From: an uncultured Geobacter sp.
GTDB lineage: Bacteria; Desulfobacterota; Desulfuromonadia; Geobacterales; Geobacteraceae
Direction of reading: 5' to 3'
Assembly (NCBI GenBank): GCA_903925075.1
Contig: CAIYDQ010000054.1
Span: forward strand, 1 to 37,777
DNA: 37,777 bases
Shown: one piece after another, positions 1-8,065 of the stretch
Layout: each line of letters opens with the position of its first letter
How positions within the stretch are numbered: position 1 is the stretch's first letter
The notes under the pieces: model-generated
What the model was told of the DNA's origin: nothing
The model's database searches: none
Seen by the model: only the letters and a program-made list of their open reading frames with translations
Position numbers and translations under genes: made by a program

Positions 1-507
1 CGCGGTCGGCGCGGCTTGGGCGGCAACGGTCGATGCTGCGGAAACCGTCACGGCAGCGGCAGCCGGGGCCGTCGCTGCGGCGATTGCAGGAAGGGTCCGG
101 GAGGCGGCAACCGAAGCCGACTTTTCGATGCTCTCGGAGATGGACTTGGCCAGCGTGCCTACCGCAGGGATTAGCTCGTCGGGACTTTTCCCCTGTGCAT
201 ACGCCCTGGAGATCACCGTTCCGGAAGCGTCCGTAGCGACCGCGTCCAAGCTGAAGAAAGCGCCGCTCAGCAGATAACTACCGGAGACTTTGATGCCGGG
301 GAAATCGGGTTGCTTGGCAACCGTCGTGAGCTTTTCGGTGGCAAGCCGTGATAGCAAAAGCGACTGGATGGTCGTTTTCATCTCTTCCGGCTTGCTCGTG
401 CCGCTTACGCTGAACTCGGCGACATACACCGTGGCAGGCGCGCTCCAGGCGGTGCTGACTGCAGCTGCAATAATCAAGAATGCTGAAAGGATCAGACGGA
501 ATTTCAT
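1..507 (-). CDS. Secreted protein of unknown function, N-terminal part (runs off the window)
   Basis: The frame is open from an ATG at 507 to base 1, giving 169 codons with no stop, so the C-terminal part lies outside the window. The first 22 or so residues (MKFRLILSAFLIIAAAVSTA then WSA) form a clear Sec signal peptide. The mature part starts with a beta-rich stretch (ATVYVAEFSVSG) and a helix (KPEEMKTTIQSLLLSRL). This resembles the start of TolB/CsgG-like periplasmic domains, where a protein opens with a strand and then a small helix. After about residue 130 it becomes an Ala/Thr/Val-rich linker, suggesting a second domain further on. GGAG lies seven bases before the ATG. I do not recognise a function; secretion is well supported. 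Confidence 0.7.
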   Translation of the reverse strand, partial: MKFRLILSAFLIIAAAVSTAWSAPATVYVAEFSVSGTSKPEEMKTTIQSLLLSRLATEKLTTVAKQPDFPGIKVSGSYLLSGAFFSLDAVATDASGTVISRAYAQGKSPDELIPAVGTLAKSISESIEKSASVAASRTLPAIAAATAPAAAAVTVSAASTVAAQAAPTA

Positions 508-913
508 GTGCTTTCTCCATTGGCTGTGCAAAAGACAAAAGGCGAAGGGCAAATGCTAGAGTTTGCCGGTAAGTTATGTTAAATCAATCACATATGCAGC
601 AATGCGCCTGGATTGTACGACAAATCCATAGGCGAAGCAACTAAACATTGCGCCGTCCAGGGCCCTTCAGAAGTTTTTGTATTTTTGCCGAATTGTTATG
701 AAGAACATGCGCGGTCATGCTGCGAAATCCGAGTTCTGCACCTGTTTCTGGACGGGGAGGGGGAGCGGCGAGGTTGAAGGTTCTGTAGGTCGCGTTGATG
801 CGGGAAACGCGACGTTGCGGTGATGGCGCCGAAGTAATGTTGCGTTTCACGGCGCACCCGTAGGCAACCTACGCGTCTGCAATTTTTTCGGCGGACTCGC
901 GCGCGATTAGGCG
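508..913. other. Non-coding stretch upstream of the secreted-protein gene
   Basis: I see no credible gene here. The stretch holds the presumed promoter region of the minus-strand gene starting at 507 (AT-rich at about 560-640) and a hairpin repeat at 785-830. Short open frames here have no ribosome-binding site and a composition unlike the coding DNA around them. Confidence 0.5.
785..830. repeat. Intergenic hairpin repeat, copy A
   Basis: The arms GTCGCGTT (789-796) and AACGCGAC (806-813) form a perfect 8-bp stem, preceded by GTAG and followed by a GCGGTG...GGCGCC tail. The same arrangement recurs at 17078-17123 about 16 kb away, with most positions identical and both arms intact. This looks like a dispersed palindromic repeat of the kind scattered between genes in many Proteobacteria. 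Confidence 0.6.
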
Positions 914-940
914 AAAAAAAACCCCGGGCATGCCCGGGGT
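914..940 (-). terminator. Rho-independent terminator of the porin gene
   Basis: A perfect 20-base palindrome (921-940, core CCCCGGGCATGCCCGGGG) sits 30 bases after the porin stop. In the minus direction it is followed by seven or more T (A-run at 914-920). T residues on the other side (940-944) could let it work in both directions. Confidence 0.85.
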
Positions 941-969
941 TTTTCTGTTGCTATACGGTCCATCTGGGA

Positions 970-2202
970 TTAGAAGTCGAATTCCCATTTTGCGCCGTAG
1001 ATGTAGTCTTTCTGCCTTCTGGTGCCGTCGGCAGCGAAGAGCAGGTCGCGGTAGGTGACTTCGGGCACAACGAAGACGCCTTTGGCGATGGTGATGGGGA
1101 AGTTGACGAAAGCCTGGAGTTTGTCGTCATGCTTTTTCGGGCTGAGGCCAGAAGCAAGCCTGGAGGCCTGGGTGTTGGCATAGCCGGCGCCCAAGTTGGC
1201 TTTGAACATCGGGGTGATGGTGTAGCCGGCGCCCAGCAGGGCAGACCAGGTGAACGCGTCCTCGATGAAGTTGGTGCCGATCTGCGCGCCGGAGATGCCG
1301 ACTCCCGACGGGATTGTCGCAAGGCTCTGGCCCGCGCCTTCGCCGATGCCCATGTCGCCGAGGTTCTTGCCGGCAGCCAGGTTGGTGTAAGCGTCGAAGG
1401 GACCGAATTTAGCTTTGCCGTGTACGTAACCCATCACCGAGACGATCTGCTGGTTAAGGTTGGCGCCAGGAGTGGTCGCTCTTACGCTCTGGCCGACAAC
1501 GCCAGCGCCGAGGGCGATGCCGCTGATTTTGCCGTCCCAGCCCAGGGAGATCTTGGGCAGGTAGATGGCTCTGTTGACGTTGGCGGCGTTGGCGTTGACG
1601 CCGTTCGCGGCCGCAGTCAGGTTGGTGGCGGCGCTGATGCCGGAAGGACGCATGATCAGGCCGTAGAAGCCTGCGTTGGAGGTGAATTTGATCTGCGGCT
1701 GACGACCGTCGTAGGTGCCGCCGGTCCCGTCGTTGGCGTTGCCGTTGTCGTCGTTTGCGACCTGCTCGGAAGCGAAGAAGTAGGGCTGGAAGGTCTGGCC
1801 GATCAACAGGGTGCCTGCGTCGAACTTGTAGGTGCCGTAGATGTGGCGGATGTAGACCGCCGTGTTGCCGCCCATGCCTACCTGGACGCCGTCCTGGTTC
1901 ACGTCACCGGCCTTGCCGTTGACGAACGAGGTCTGCCCGCCGACGCCGATTTCGACCTTGCCGCCCAGTTTGTCGGTGTTGGTGGCCACGCCTAAACGGC
2001 TGGTGACCTGGTTGCGCATGTCGAAGTCGGTGGAGCTGGTGGTGGAGTTGGGCGTGCCCAGGGGCGAGTGAATCTTTGTGGTGTCGTACCAGGTACCAAC
2101 GCGGGCAGAACCGTAAAAGGTCGTCTCAGCCAGTGCCGGAACGGCGAGGGCGCAAAGTGCGCCTGCTGCTGCTGCGATTGCTACTGTCGTTTTTAACTTC
2201 AT
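970..2202 (-). CDS. Outer-membrane porin, probably for aromatic acid uptake
   Basis: The 410-residue product has a signal peptide ending at about residue 25 (VPALAETTFYGSARVG). It then shows alternating short strands and Gly/Asn-rich loops typical of a 16-stranded barrel, and ends in the sequence KWEFDF. A terminal Phe is the usual C-terminal signal for insertion by the BAM complex. There is no OmpA-like or SLH domain. The start at 2202 has AGGAGG eight to fourteen bases upstream. The gene is monocistronic, with its own terminator and a 22-base inverted repeat upstream at 2262-2283. Its neighbours (TRAP and ABC carriers for organic acids, benzoate enzymes) suggest that it lets aromatic or organic acids through the outer membrane; this substrate is inference. 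Confidence 0.8.
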   Translation of the reverse strand: MKLKTTVAIAAAAGALCALAVPALAETTFYGSARVGTWYDTTKIHSPLGTPNSTTSSTDFDMRNQVTSRLGVATNTDKLGGKVEIGVGGQTSFVNGKAGDVNQDGVQVGMGGNTAVYIRHIYGTYKFDAGTLLIGQTFQPYFFASEQVANDDNGNANDGTGGTYDGRQPQIKFTSNAGFYGLIMRPSGISAATNLTAAANGVNANAANVNRAIYLPKISLGWDGKISGIALGAGVVGQSVRATTPGANLNQQIVSVMGYVHGKAKFGPFDAYTNLAAGKNLGDMGIGEGAGQSLATIPSGVGISGAQIGTNFIEDAFTWSALLGAGYTITPMFKANLGAGYANTQASRLASGLSPKKHDDKLQAFVNFPITIAKGVFVVPEVTYRDLLFAADGTRRQKDYIYGAKWEFDF

Positions 2203-2261
2203 GCGTGTTCCCTCCTAGGGTTGATGTTCAACTGCGATTGAATTGCAATGTTTCGGACTAC

Positions 2262-2283
2262 ATCCCATTTGACGGAATGGGAT
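2262..2283. promoter_or_regulatory. Inverted repeat upstream of the porin, possible operator
   Basis: ATCCCATT (2262-2269) and AATGGGAT (2276-2283) are perfect inverted 8-mers around a 6-base spacer. The repeat is 60 bases upstream of the porin start with no T-run after it, so it fits a dimeric regulator site better than a terminator. No regulator can be assigned. Confidence 0.45.
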
Positions 2284-2482
2284 TGACAATACCTCCTCAA
2301 TAAAAGGTTTAACGCCCCACCTTCATGTTGTCCGCTCCATCAGGAAAGCTGTCAGCCAAAATTAAAAAATTTAAATAATGTTCGAACGGTAATGGCTAAT
2401 CTCTTTATCGGTGCTAAGAAACTCTTTGAGAGAAGACAAAACTGCTCTTTTTTACAAACCGATGTTATATAAATCTTCGGCC

Positions 2483-2510
2483 ACTATATAATTTTCAAAA
2501 TAAAAGTCAA
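2483..2510 (-). promoter_or_regulatory. Sigma-70-like promoter for the porin
   Basis: On the minus strand TTGACT (2505-2510) and TATAGT (2483-2488) are separated by 16 bases in AT-rich DNA. If used, the transcript would carry a leader of about 270 bases before the porin start. Confidence 0.5.
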
Positions 2511-2679
2511 TAAAAAAATCAATCTTGAACAAGTTGTTACATCCGACGCACTTTGCGAAGCAAGCTAGAATGCAGCCAAGAGTATGCTTAAGGCCGTAAC
2601 TGTCGGGGATTGACGAGCCATAGAGAATTTACGATGTGAAGCCATTTTTGCCGCGATTTGCCGCGCGGTTGCCACGGCT

Positions 2680-3912
2680 TTACACCAACAAGCCCAATTT
2701 GCCGGCCAGCCAACGGGTGGTGGTCGCCTGAATGAGTATGGTCAGCAAAATTGTGATGAAGGTAACCGCCGCGATCACGTCGGCGCCGGGAACTTTCATG
2801 CCCAAAAGGATGCCGGCCAGCGCCCCCGGAATCACCCCGGTCTCGCGGGTCCAACTCATAAACAGCAGCTCCCTCAGGCTCCATTTGGCGCGGCGGTCGG
2901 GAAGCGCGCAGCAAAAGACCGTCACCGGCCGGGCCACGAACATGAAAACCAGCACCAGCGCCACGCCGCTCCAGAGGTATTTCCCCATCAGCGCGAAGTT
3001 CACCTGGCTCCCCAACAGGATGAAGATGAACATGCGCATGATCAGGGCGGTGGTGGTGATGAAATCCTCCATCTTCTCCTGCTCCTGATTCTCCATCTTG
3101 AAGCCGAAGCTGTCCTTGTTGCCGACCATGATGCCGAAGACGAACACCGACATGAAGCCGCTGGCCTGGAAGTTCTCCGCGGAGAGGTAGGCCCCGACCA
3201 CCGCCATCAGGGTCACGAGCGGCGCGTATTCCATGAGGAAGCCGAACTTCTCGTGGGCGATCAGCACCGAGGCCGCGTAGCCCAGCACCGCGCCCGCCAG
3301 CACCCCGATCAGGGCGTTGCTGACCAGGCCGAAGGCGGCCGAGCCCAGGGAAAACTTCCCCCCCGTGCCCAGGGCGACCCCCATGATGCTGAAGGTGACG
3401 ATGGCCCCCATGGCGTCGTTGAAGGCCGACTCGCTCATCACGGTCTGGGCCACCCGCTCCTTGATGGGGACCTGCTTGAACACCGGCACCAGGGTGGCCG
3501 GGTCGGTGGAGGCGACGGTGCTCCCCAAGAGGAGCGCGGTGATCAACGGCAGCCCCAAGAGCCAGCCGGCGGCCAGGCCGGTGATGGCGGTGGTGATCAG
3601 CACCCCCACGGTGGAGATGATCAGGATGGTGATCCAGACCTCCTTCAGGACCTTGAGCTTCAGGCCGGCGCCGCCGTCGAAAAGGATGTAGGAGGAGCCG
3701 AAAATGAGGATCAACTGGTTGACGGTGCTGTCCGCCTTGACCTTGATCACCCCGGCGAGCTCCGGCCCCAGGCACATGCCGATCAAGAGGAACACCACCA
3801 CGTCGGGCATCCCGAGCTTTCTCGCCAGGATGCCGCTGAACGAGCCGAACAACAGGATGATGCCGATCAGGAAAAGGATTTCCTTCGCCGCATGGATGGC
3901 CGCTGATTCCAT
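2680..3912 (-). CDS. Na+(K+)/H+ antiporter, CPA1 (NhaP-like) family
   Basis: The 410-residue inner-membrane protein has about 12-13 hydrophobic segments spread over its length and no cytoplasmic TrkA-type tail. Family marks are GMPDVVVFLLIGMCLGPE in the second segment, STVASTDPATLVPVF in the middle, and SESAFNDAMGA, whose Asn-Asp pair is the expected cation/proton site. It should exchange cytoplasmic Na+ or K+ for protons. Only a weak purine-rich stretch precedes the ATG. It lies downstream of the TRAP operon on the same strand but behind a strong terminator, so it probably has its own promoter. TRAP carriers usually use a Na+ gradient, which this protein could maintain; that link is inferred from position. 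Confidence 0.82.
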   Translation of the reverse strand: MESAAIHAAKEILFLIGIILLFGSFSGILARKLGMPDVVVFLLIGMCLGPELAGVIKVKADSTVNQLILIFGSSYILFDGGAGLKLKVLKEVWITILIISTVGVLITTAITGLAAGWLLGLPLITALLLGSTVASTDPATLVPVFKQVPIKERVAQTVMSESAFNDAMGAIVTFSIMGVALGTGGKFSLGSAAFGLVSNALIGVLAGAVLGYAASVLIAHEKFGFLMEYAPLVTLMAVVGAYLSAENFQASGFMSVFVFGIMVGNKDSFGFKMENQEQEKMEDFITTTALIMRMFIFILLGSQVNFALMGKYLWSGVALVLVFMFVARPVTVFCCALPDRRAKWSLRELLFMSWTRETGVIPGALAGILLGMKVPGADVIAAVTFITILLTILIQATTTRWLAGKLGLLV

Positions 3913-3936
3913 GGTTAACCCCTGAGTTTAAATGGC

Positions 3937-3973
3937 AAAAAAATGGCCTCGCGGCTAGCTGGGCCGCGAGGCC
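3937..3973 (-). terminator. Rho-independent terminator of the TRAP operon
   Basis: The 11-bp perfect stem GGCCTCGCGGC (3945-3955) / GCCGCGAGGCC (3963-3973) has a 7-base loop. A run of seven T follows on the minus strand (A-run 3937-3943). It lies 20 bases after the dctP stop. Confidence 0.9.
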
Positions 3974-3992
3974 GATGGTGCGACGGGGAGGA

Positions 3993-5033
3993 TTAATCCT
4001 TGTACTTTTTCAGCAGCGCCTTGGCGTCGTTGTACAGAGCCTTGCCGTTGCCGCCCTTGGCGTTGACTTCCTTCATCCACTCTTCGCTGACCGGCAGGGT
4101 TGCCTTGACCCAACGGGCGTATTCAGTCTCGGTCAGCACGTTGATGGTATTGTGGCGGTCGGTGGCGATCTTTCTGGCCGGGGCCGAGCGGGTATCCCAG
4201 ATCTGTCCCACCCATTTGCTGGTCTCGCGGCCGGAGTTGTTGTCGATCACCTTCTTCAGGTCGGCGGGGAGGCTGTTGTACTTGTTCAGGTTCATGGCGA
4301 AGACGAAGATGGCGTTGGAATGCTTGGCATGCCCAGCCGGTACTTCGGTGTGCGTCTTGCAAATTTCCTGCAGCTTCAAAGAGGTGGTTACTTCCCAGGG
4401 GATGCTGGCGCCGTCGACCACCGCCTTGGAAATGGCCTCGGGCACTGCCGGCGCAGGCATCTGCACGGGCACCGCGCCCAAAGCGGCCAGGGTCTTGGAG
4501 CCGATGCGCGTCGGGGCACGTACTTTCAGCCCCTTCAGGTCTTCCAGGGTCTTGACGTTCTTGCTGCCGAAGTGCATCTGGGAGCCGTCGTGCACGTGGG
4601 TGAAGATCAGGTGCACCCCTTTGAACTCGTCCATGGCGTTCTTGTGGACGTAGTCCCACATCGCCTGGCTTCCTTTCTCCGCGGTCACCACCATGAAGGG
4701 GAGCTCGAAGACCTCGCTCTTGGTGAAACGTCCAGCCTGGTAGGTCGGCACCGTCCAGATGATGTCGGCCACCCCGTCGCGCACCTGGTCGAAGAGCTGC
4801 GAAGGCGTGCCGCCCAACTGCATGGAGGGGTAGATCTGGCACTTCAGCCTGCCGTTTGACTCCTTGGCGATCTTGTCGCACCAGGGGACAGCGTTGTACA
4901 GATGGAAGGTCGAGGTTGACGGCAGGAAGTGCGAGACCTTGAGGATAATCGGCTCCGGCGCGGCCGCGGCAATGCTGGCGCCGAGGCTTAGGGTGGCTGC
5001 GGCGATCATCAGGCTTGTTTTCAACATTTTCAT
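3993..5033 (-). CDS. dctP: TRAP transporter solute-binding protein (DctP family)
   Basis: This 346-residue periplasmic binding protein has a signal peptide (MKMLKTSLMIAAATLSLGAS then IAAAA). Family marks are LKVSHFLPSTSTFH at the mature N-terminus, the GTPSQLFDQVRDGVADI region, and GLKVRAPTRIGSKTLAALGA, which carries the conserved Arg that clamps the ligand carboxylate. GGAGG precedes the ATG. It is the last gene of dctQ-dctM-dctP, 24 bases after dctM. TRAP systems import organic acids using a Na+ or H+ gradient. Denitrifiers that use phthalate have a TRAP system in their phthalate cluster, so an aromatic carboxylate is a fair guess for this one, but the sequence alone does not fix the ligand. 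Confidence 0.88.
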   Translation of the reverse strand: MKMLKTSLMIAAATLSLGASIAAAAPEPIILKVSHFLPSTSTFHLYNAVPWCDKIAKESNGRLKCQIYPSMQLGGTPSQLFDQVRDGVADIIWTVPTYQAGRFTKSEVFELPFMVVTAEKGSQAMWDYVHKNAMDEFKGVHLIFTHVHDGSQMHFGSKNVKTLEDLKGLKVRAPTRIGSKTLAALGAVPVQMPAPAVPEAISKAVVDGASIPWEVTTSLKLQEICKTHTEVPAGHAKHSNAIFVFAMNLNKYNSLPADLKKVIDNNSGRETSKWVGQIWDTRSAPARKIATDRHNTINVLTETEYARWVKATLPVSEEWMKEVNAKGGNGKALYNDAKALLKKYKD

Positions 5034-5057
5034 GTGGCGCCTCCTTCTGGTTGAGGG

Positions 5058-6389
5058 TTAGGGTTGAAAGGTGTGGACGAGGTACAGGGAAATAACCGGG
5101 AAAAACAGCAAAAAGCCGATGCGGATGAAGTCGGAAGCCAGGAAGGGCATGACCCCCTTGAAGGTGTCGGTGAGCGGCACGTCCTTGGCCAGGCGGTTGA
5201 TGATGAAGACGTTCATGCCAACCGGCGGATGCACCAGGCCGATCTCGACCACCATCAGGGCCAGGATGCCGAACCAGACCGACTTGTCGGTGGCGTCCAT
5301 GTTCCAGTAGTTAAGCTTCATGACGATCGGGTAGAAGATGGGGATGGTGAGCAGGATCATGGAGAGCGAATCCATGACGCACCCCAGGAACACGTAGATC
5401 ACCAGGATCATGATCATGACCAGTATCGGGGAGAGGCCGCACCCCTGCACCCAGGTCGCCAGCTCCGCGGGCATCTGCGAGACGGCAAGGCCGGTGTTGA
5501 GCATGTCGGCGCCCAAGAGCACCAGGAAGATCATGGCCGAGGACTGCGCCGTGCCGACCGCGCTCTCGACCACTCCCTTCCAGCGCATGCCGCCGGTCAA
5601 GACCGCCAGGATGCCGCAGGCCGCGGCGCCGATGGCGGCGGCCTCGGTGGGGTTGGTCCAGCCGCCGTAGATGCCGACGATCACCACCACGAACACCATG
5701 ACCACCGGCGACACCAGGAACAGGCTGCGAAGCTTCTCGGACCACGGCACTTTGGGGCCGGCGGGGCCGGAGTTGGGTATGACGGCGATGTAGAGGCGGA
5801 TGACGATCATGTAGCCGAACATGGCGATGATGCCGGGGAGGATGGCCGCCATGAACAGTTTACCGATCGATTCCTGGGTCAGGATGGCGTAGATGACCAG
5901 CGGCACCGACGGCGGAATCATGATGCCGAGCGTGCCGCCGGCGGCCAGGCAGCCGGTGGCCAGCGCGCCGGAGTATCCGTAGCGGCGCAGCTCGGGGAGG
6001 GCCACCTGGCCCATGGTGGCCGCGGTGGCCAGCGACGAGCCGCAGATGGCGCCGAAGCCGGCGCAGGCGCCGACCGCCGCCATAGCGACCCCGCCTTTCA
6101 TGTGACCCATGAAGGCGCTGACGCAGCGGAACAGGGCGTTGCTGAGACCTCCGTGGGTGGCGAACTGACCCATCAGCAGGAAGAGCGGGATCACCAGCAG
6201 GTCATAGTTGGAAAGGCGGGCGTAGGCGAGGTTTTTAAGGGTTGCCAACAGCGGGCCGATGTCCCCGCCGGAGAGATAAACGTAGCCGGCGGCGCCGACG
6301 CCGAACATGGCGATACCGATGGGAATGCGCACTACCAGCAGCGCCAACATGACGCCGAACATGAGAAAACCGATTTCTATACCGCTCAC
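5058..6389 (-). CDS. dctM: TRAP transporter large permease (DctM family)
   Basis: The 443-residue protein has about 12 membrane segments and is the transport channel of the TRAP system. Typical stretches are MFGVMLALLVVRIPIG at the N-terminus, ATMGQVALPELRRYGYS, IMIPPSVPLVIYAILT, and near the end VHPPVGMNVFIIN. The frame is open further upstream, but the true start is a GTG at 6389 with GGGAGG just before it. This GTG overlaps the dctQ stop (GTGA), which points to translational coupling. Size and order match standard dctPQM operons. Confidence 0.9.
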   Translation of the reverse strand: MSGIEIGFLMFGVMLALLVVRIPIGIAMFGVGAAGYVYLSGGDIGPLLATLKNLAYARLSNYDLLVIPLFLLMGQFATHGGLSNALFRCVSAFMGHMKGGVAMAAVGACAGFGAICGSSLATAATMGQVALPELRRYGYSGALATGCLAAGGTLGIMIPPSVPLVIYAILTQESIGKLFMAAILPGIIAMFGYMIVIRLYIAVIPNSGPAGPKVPWSEKLRSLFLVSPVVMVFVVVIVGIYGGWTNPTEAAAIGAAACGILAVLTGGMRWKGVVESAVGTAQSSAMIFLVLLGADMLNTGLAVSQMPAELATWVQGCGLSPILVMIMILVIYVFLGCVMDSLSMILLTIPIFYPIVMKLNYWNMDATDKSVWFGILALMVVEIGLVHPPVGMNVFIINRLAKDVPLTDTFKGVMPFLASDFIRIGFLLFFPVISLYLVHTFQP

Positions 6390-6940
6390 AGGGACCTCCC
6401 GATGGCCAAACGCATTTGATGCGCACACATGTAGAATCCCGCGATGGTCAGCAGGAGAAAGCTCGGCACCATCAGCGCCTGAGCGATCCAGACAGGCCAG
6501 CCGAGAATGGGCGAGGTCTCCCCTACTTCCTTGAGGGACAAGGCCCCTACCGCTATCCGCCAGGTGTAGAGTGCGCCGAACAGGCCGATGGTCAGGGAGC
6601 CGATGGAGTCCATGAAGGCTATCTTGTTGGGTGCCATGTTGTGGGTGAAGAAGTCGACCCTGATGTCGCCGTGGATCATGTGGCAGTAGGCGAAAAAGGT
6701 GGAGGTGGCGAAGGCGGCGCACATCTGCAGCACCTCCACGTCCCCGGGCACGGCGAAGCTGAACAACTTGCGCCCGACCACCGAAACCAGCGACATCACG
6801 ACGAGCGCCACGAATATCATGCCGCCGACCAGGGCGAGATATCGGGACACCATCAGCAACATGGCTCCGAAGCGCCCGGGTTCGTCGGACGTCGTGAACG
6901 GGGCGTAAGTGAGGACTTCTTCGCGAGGTTCTTCTTGCAT
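6386..6940 (-). CDS. dctQ: TRAP transporter small permease (DctQ family)
   Basis: The 184-residue protein has four hydrophobic segments (about residues 25-50, 60-85, 100-125 and 140-165). It includes the GDVEVLQMCAAFATSTFFAYC stretch typical of DctQ second helices. I place the start at the ATG at 6940 (MQEEPREE), which has AAGGAGG seven bases upstream; the longer open frame to 7072 has no such site. It is the first gene of the TRAP operon, and its stop overlaps the dctM start. Confidence 0.87.
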   Translation of the reverse strand: MQEEPREEVLTYAPFTTSDEPGRFGAMLLMVSRYLALVGGMIFVALVVMSLVSVVGRKLFSFAVPGDVEVLQMCAAFATSTFFAYCHMIHGDIRVDFFTHNMAPNKIAFMDSIGSLTIGLFGALYTWRIAVGALSLKEVGETSPILGWPVWIAQALMVPSFLLLTIAGFYMCAHQMRLAIGRSL

Positions 6941-7042
6941 GTGTTTTCCTCCTTGGTTCATTTTTAAACAACGGTCATTGCAAACGATAACTGCATCGGC
7001 AAGCAGGTCGACTCGCATTCCAATAACGCCGTCGCCATACTT

Positions 7043-7097
7043 AATATAGTGTTTTAGCCAAAATTGCCACAATTTTGATGGCTTGAAACATCAAATT
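7043..7097 (-). promoter_or_regulatory. Candidate promoter of dctQMP with upstream inverted repeat
   Basis: On the minus strand TTGTGG (7067-7072) and TATATT (7043-7048) are 18 bases apart, about 100 bases before dctQ. Directly upstream lies the near-perfect inverted repeat ATTTTGATG (7072-7080) / CATCAAATT (7089-7097) with an 8-base spacer. This is placed as an activator site would be. The -35 match is poor, which would fit a need for activation. Confidence 0.4.
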
Positions 7098-7145
7098 TTT
7101 TAAACACGCGGAATATGAGAAAGCGTTCTATGCTCGGGTTCAGGC

Positions 7146-7220
7146 AAAAAAAAGATCGGCCGCAGGCCTGCAAGCCGTTTCCCCCTCCCCGGCGCCTCGG
7201 GCAGGGAAGGGGGAAACGGC
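7146..7220 (-). terminator. Terminator region at the end of the bamY-liv-usp operon
   Basis: Directly after the usp stop lies a long hairpin: GCCGTTTCCCCCTCCC (7174-7189) against GGGAAGGGGGAAACGGC (7204-7220), paired except for one bulged base. A second small palindrome, GCAGGCCTGC (7162-7171), and a run of eight T on the minus strand (7146-7153) follow. The tandem stems plus T-run fit a transcription end. Confidence 0.7.
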
Positions 7221-8027
7221 TCAATTGGACATCAATACCGGCAGCGTCATGAAGTTGAAAAAATCCTTGGCGACCGGGCCGAGGTCGTCCTTGCCGCGCG
7301 TCTTCTTGGCGTAGACCCCCATGATGATCAGATCGCAGGAATGTTCCCAGGCGTAGTTCACCAGCAGGCTGGCGACGGGTATGGTCTTGATCATGATGTG
7401 GTCCTGCTTCACCTTGATGGCATGCCGCTCCAGATTGGCGCAGATGCTCCCGCCGTGCTCCGCGTCCGCCTCGCAGCCGACGTCGTTGATCGACAGCACG
7501 AAGACCTCCTCCGCGTTCAGCAGGATGGGAAGCGCGTCGTTCACCGCCCGCGCCGCCGGCCTCCCGGTTTTCCAGGCCACGATGGGGCGCTTGCCGACCG
7601 TCTTGAAGCTCCCGGCGTACGGCACCACCAGCACCGGCCGGCCGGCGCCCACCACGACCTGCTGGGGGAGGTCGGCCGGGACGTCCCACTGCTGCTCGCG
7701 CGGGTCGGTCTGGCCGACCACGATCAGGTCCTTGGCGTGGGCGTGGTAATTGATCACCTCGGCCATGGTTACGCCGACGGTTTTCCAGTCGGCGCTGATC
7801 CATTCGGCGCGGATCCCCGCTTCCCCCGTTTGCCGCGAAAACGCGCCCTGCGCCCGTTCCTCGTCCTCTTGCGCGCTCACGTTTTGCGTCGCATACGGCT
7901 GGTGGACGATCACGTAAAGCCCGGTGAGCTGCGCGTCGTGCTCCTTGGCGAGCGCTACGGCAAGCTCCAGCCTCCCCGCGCACTGCGGCGAGTTGTCGAT
8001 ATGCACCAGAATGTCCTTGAACTTCAT
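7221..8027 (-). CDS. Universal stress protein with two Usp domains
   Basis: The 268-residue cytoplasmic protein has two UspA-like alpha/beta domains. The first runs from FKDILVHIDNSPQC to GAGRPVLVVPYAG (residues 1-150), the second from KRPIVAWKTGRPAARAV to the end. The G-x2-G-x9-G nucleotide loop is incomplete in both halves: VVGQTDPREQQW in the first and IMGVYAKKTRGK in the second. ATP binding is therefore uncertain. The start at 8027 has GAGGTG upstream; the longer open frame overlapping livF is not used. It follows livF by 38 bases and appears to be the last gene of the operon. Usp genes often accompany transporter operons; the role here is unknown. Confidence 0.82.
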   Translation of the reverse strand: MKFKDILVHIDNSPQCAGRLELAVALAKEHDAQLTGLYVIVHQPYATQNVSAQEDEERAQGAFSRQTGEAGIRAEWISADWKTVGVTMAEVINYHAHAKDLIVVGQTDPREQQWDVPADLPQQVVVGAGRPVLVVPYAGSFKTVGKRPIVAWKTGRPAARAVNDALPILLNAEEVFVLSINDVGCEADAEHGGSICANLERHAIKVKQDHIMIKTIPVASLLVNYAWEHSCDLIIMGVYAKKTRGKDDLGPVAKDFFNFMTLPVLMSN

Positions 8028-8065
8028 GTGGCACCTCGTAGTTATCGTTGATTGCGCCGGCCGGG

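Larger units (their letters stand above)
2203..2679. other. AT-rich intergenic region upstream of the porin
   Basis: This stretch of about 480 bases has no gene. It is much more AT-rich than its surroundings between about 2340 and 2530. It holds the porin ribosome-binding site (2211-2216), the inverted repeat 2262-2283 and a sigma-70-like promoter at 2483-2510. The antiporter ends at 2680, and I see no clear terminator for it here. Confidence 0.5.

Noticed and set aside
5064..6419. Long plus-strand open frame (451 codons) antisense to dctM
   Set aside because: Translation is His/Asp/Gln/Gly-rich with no domain, and it mirrors a clear membrane protein on the other strand; an effect of GC-rich codon use.
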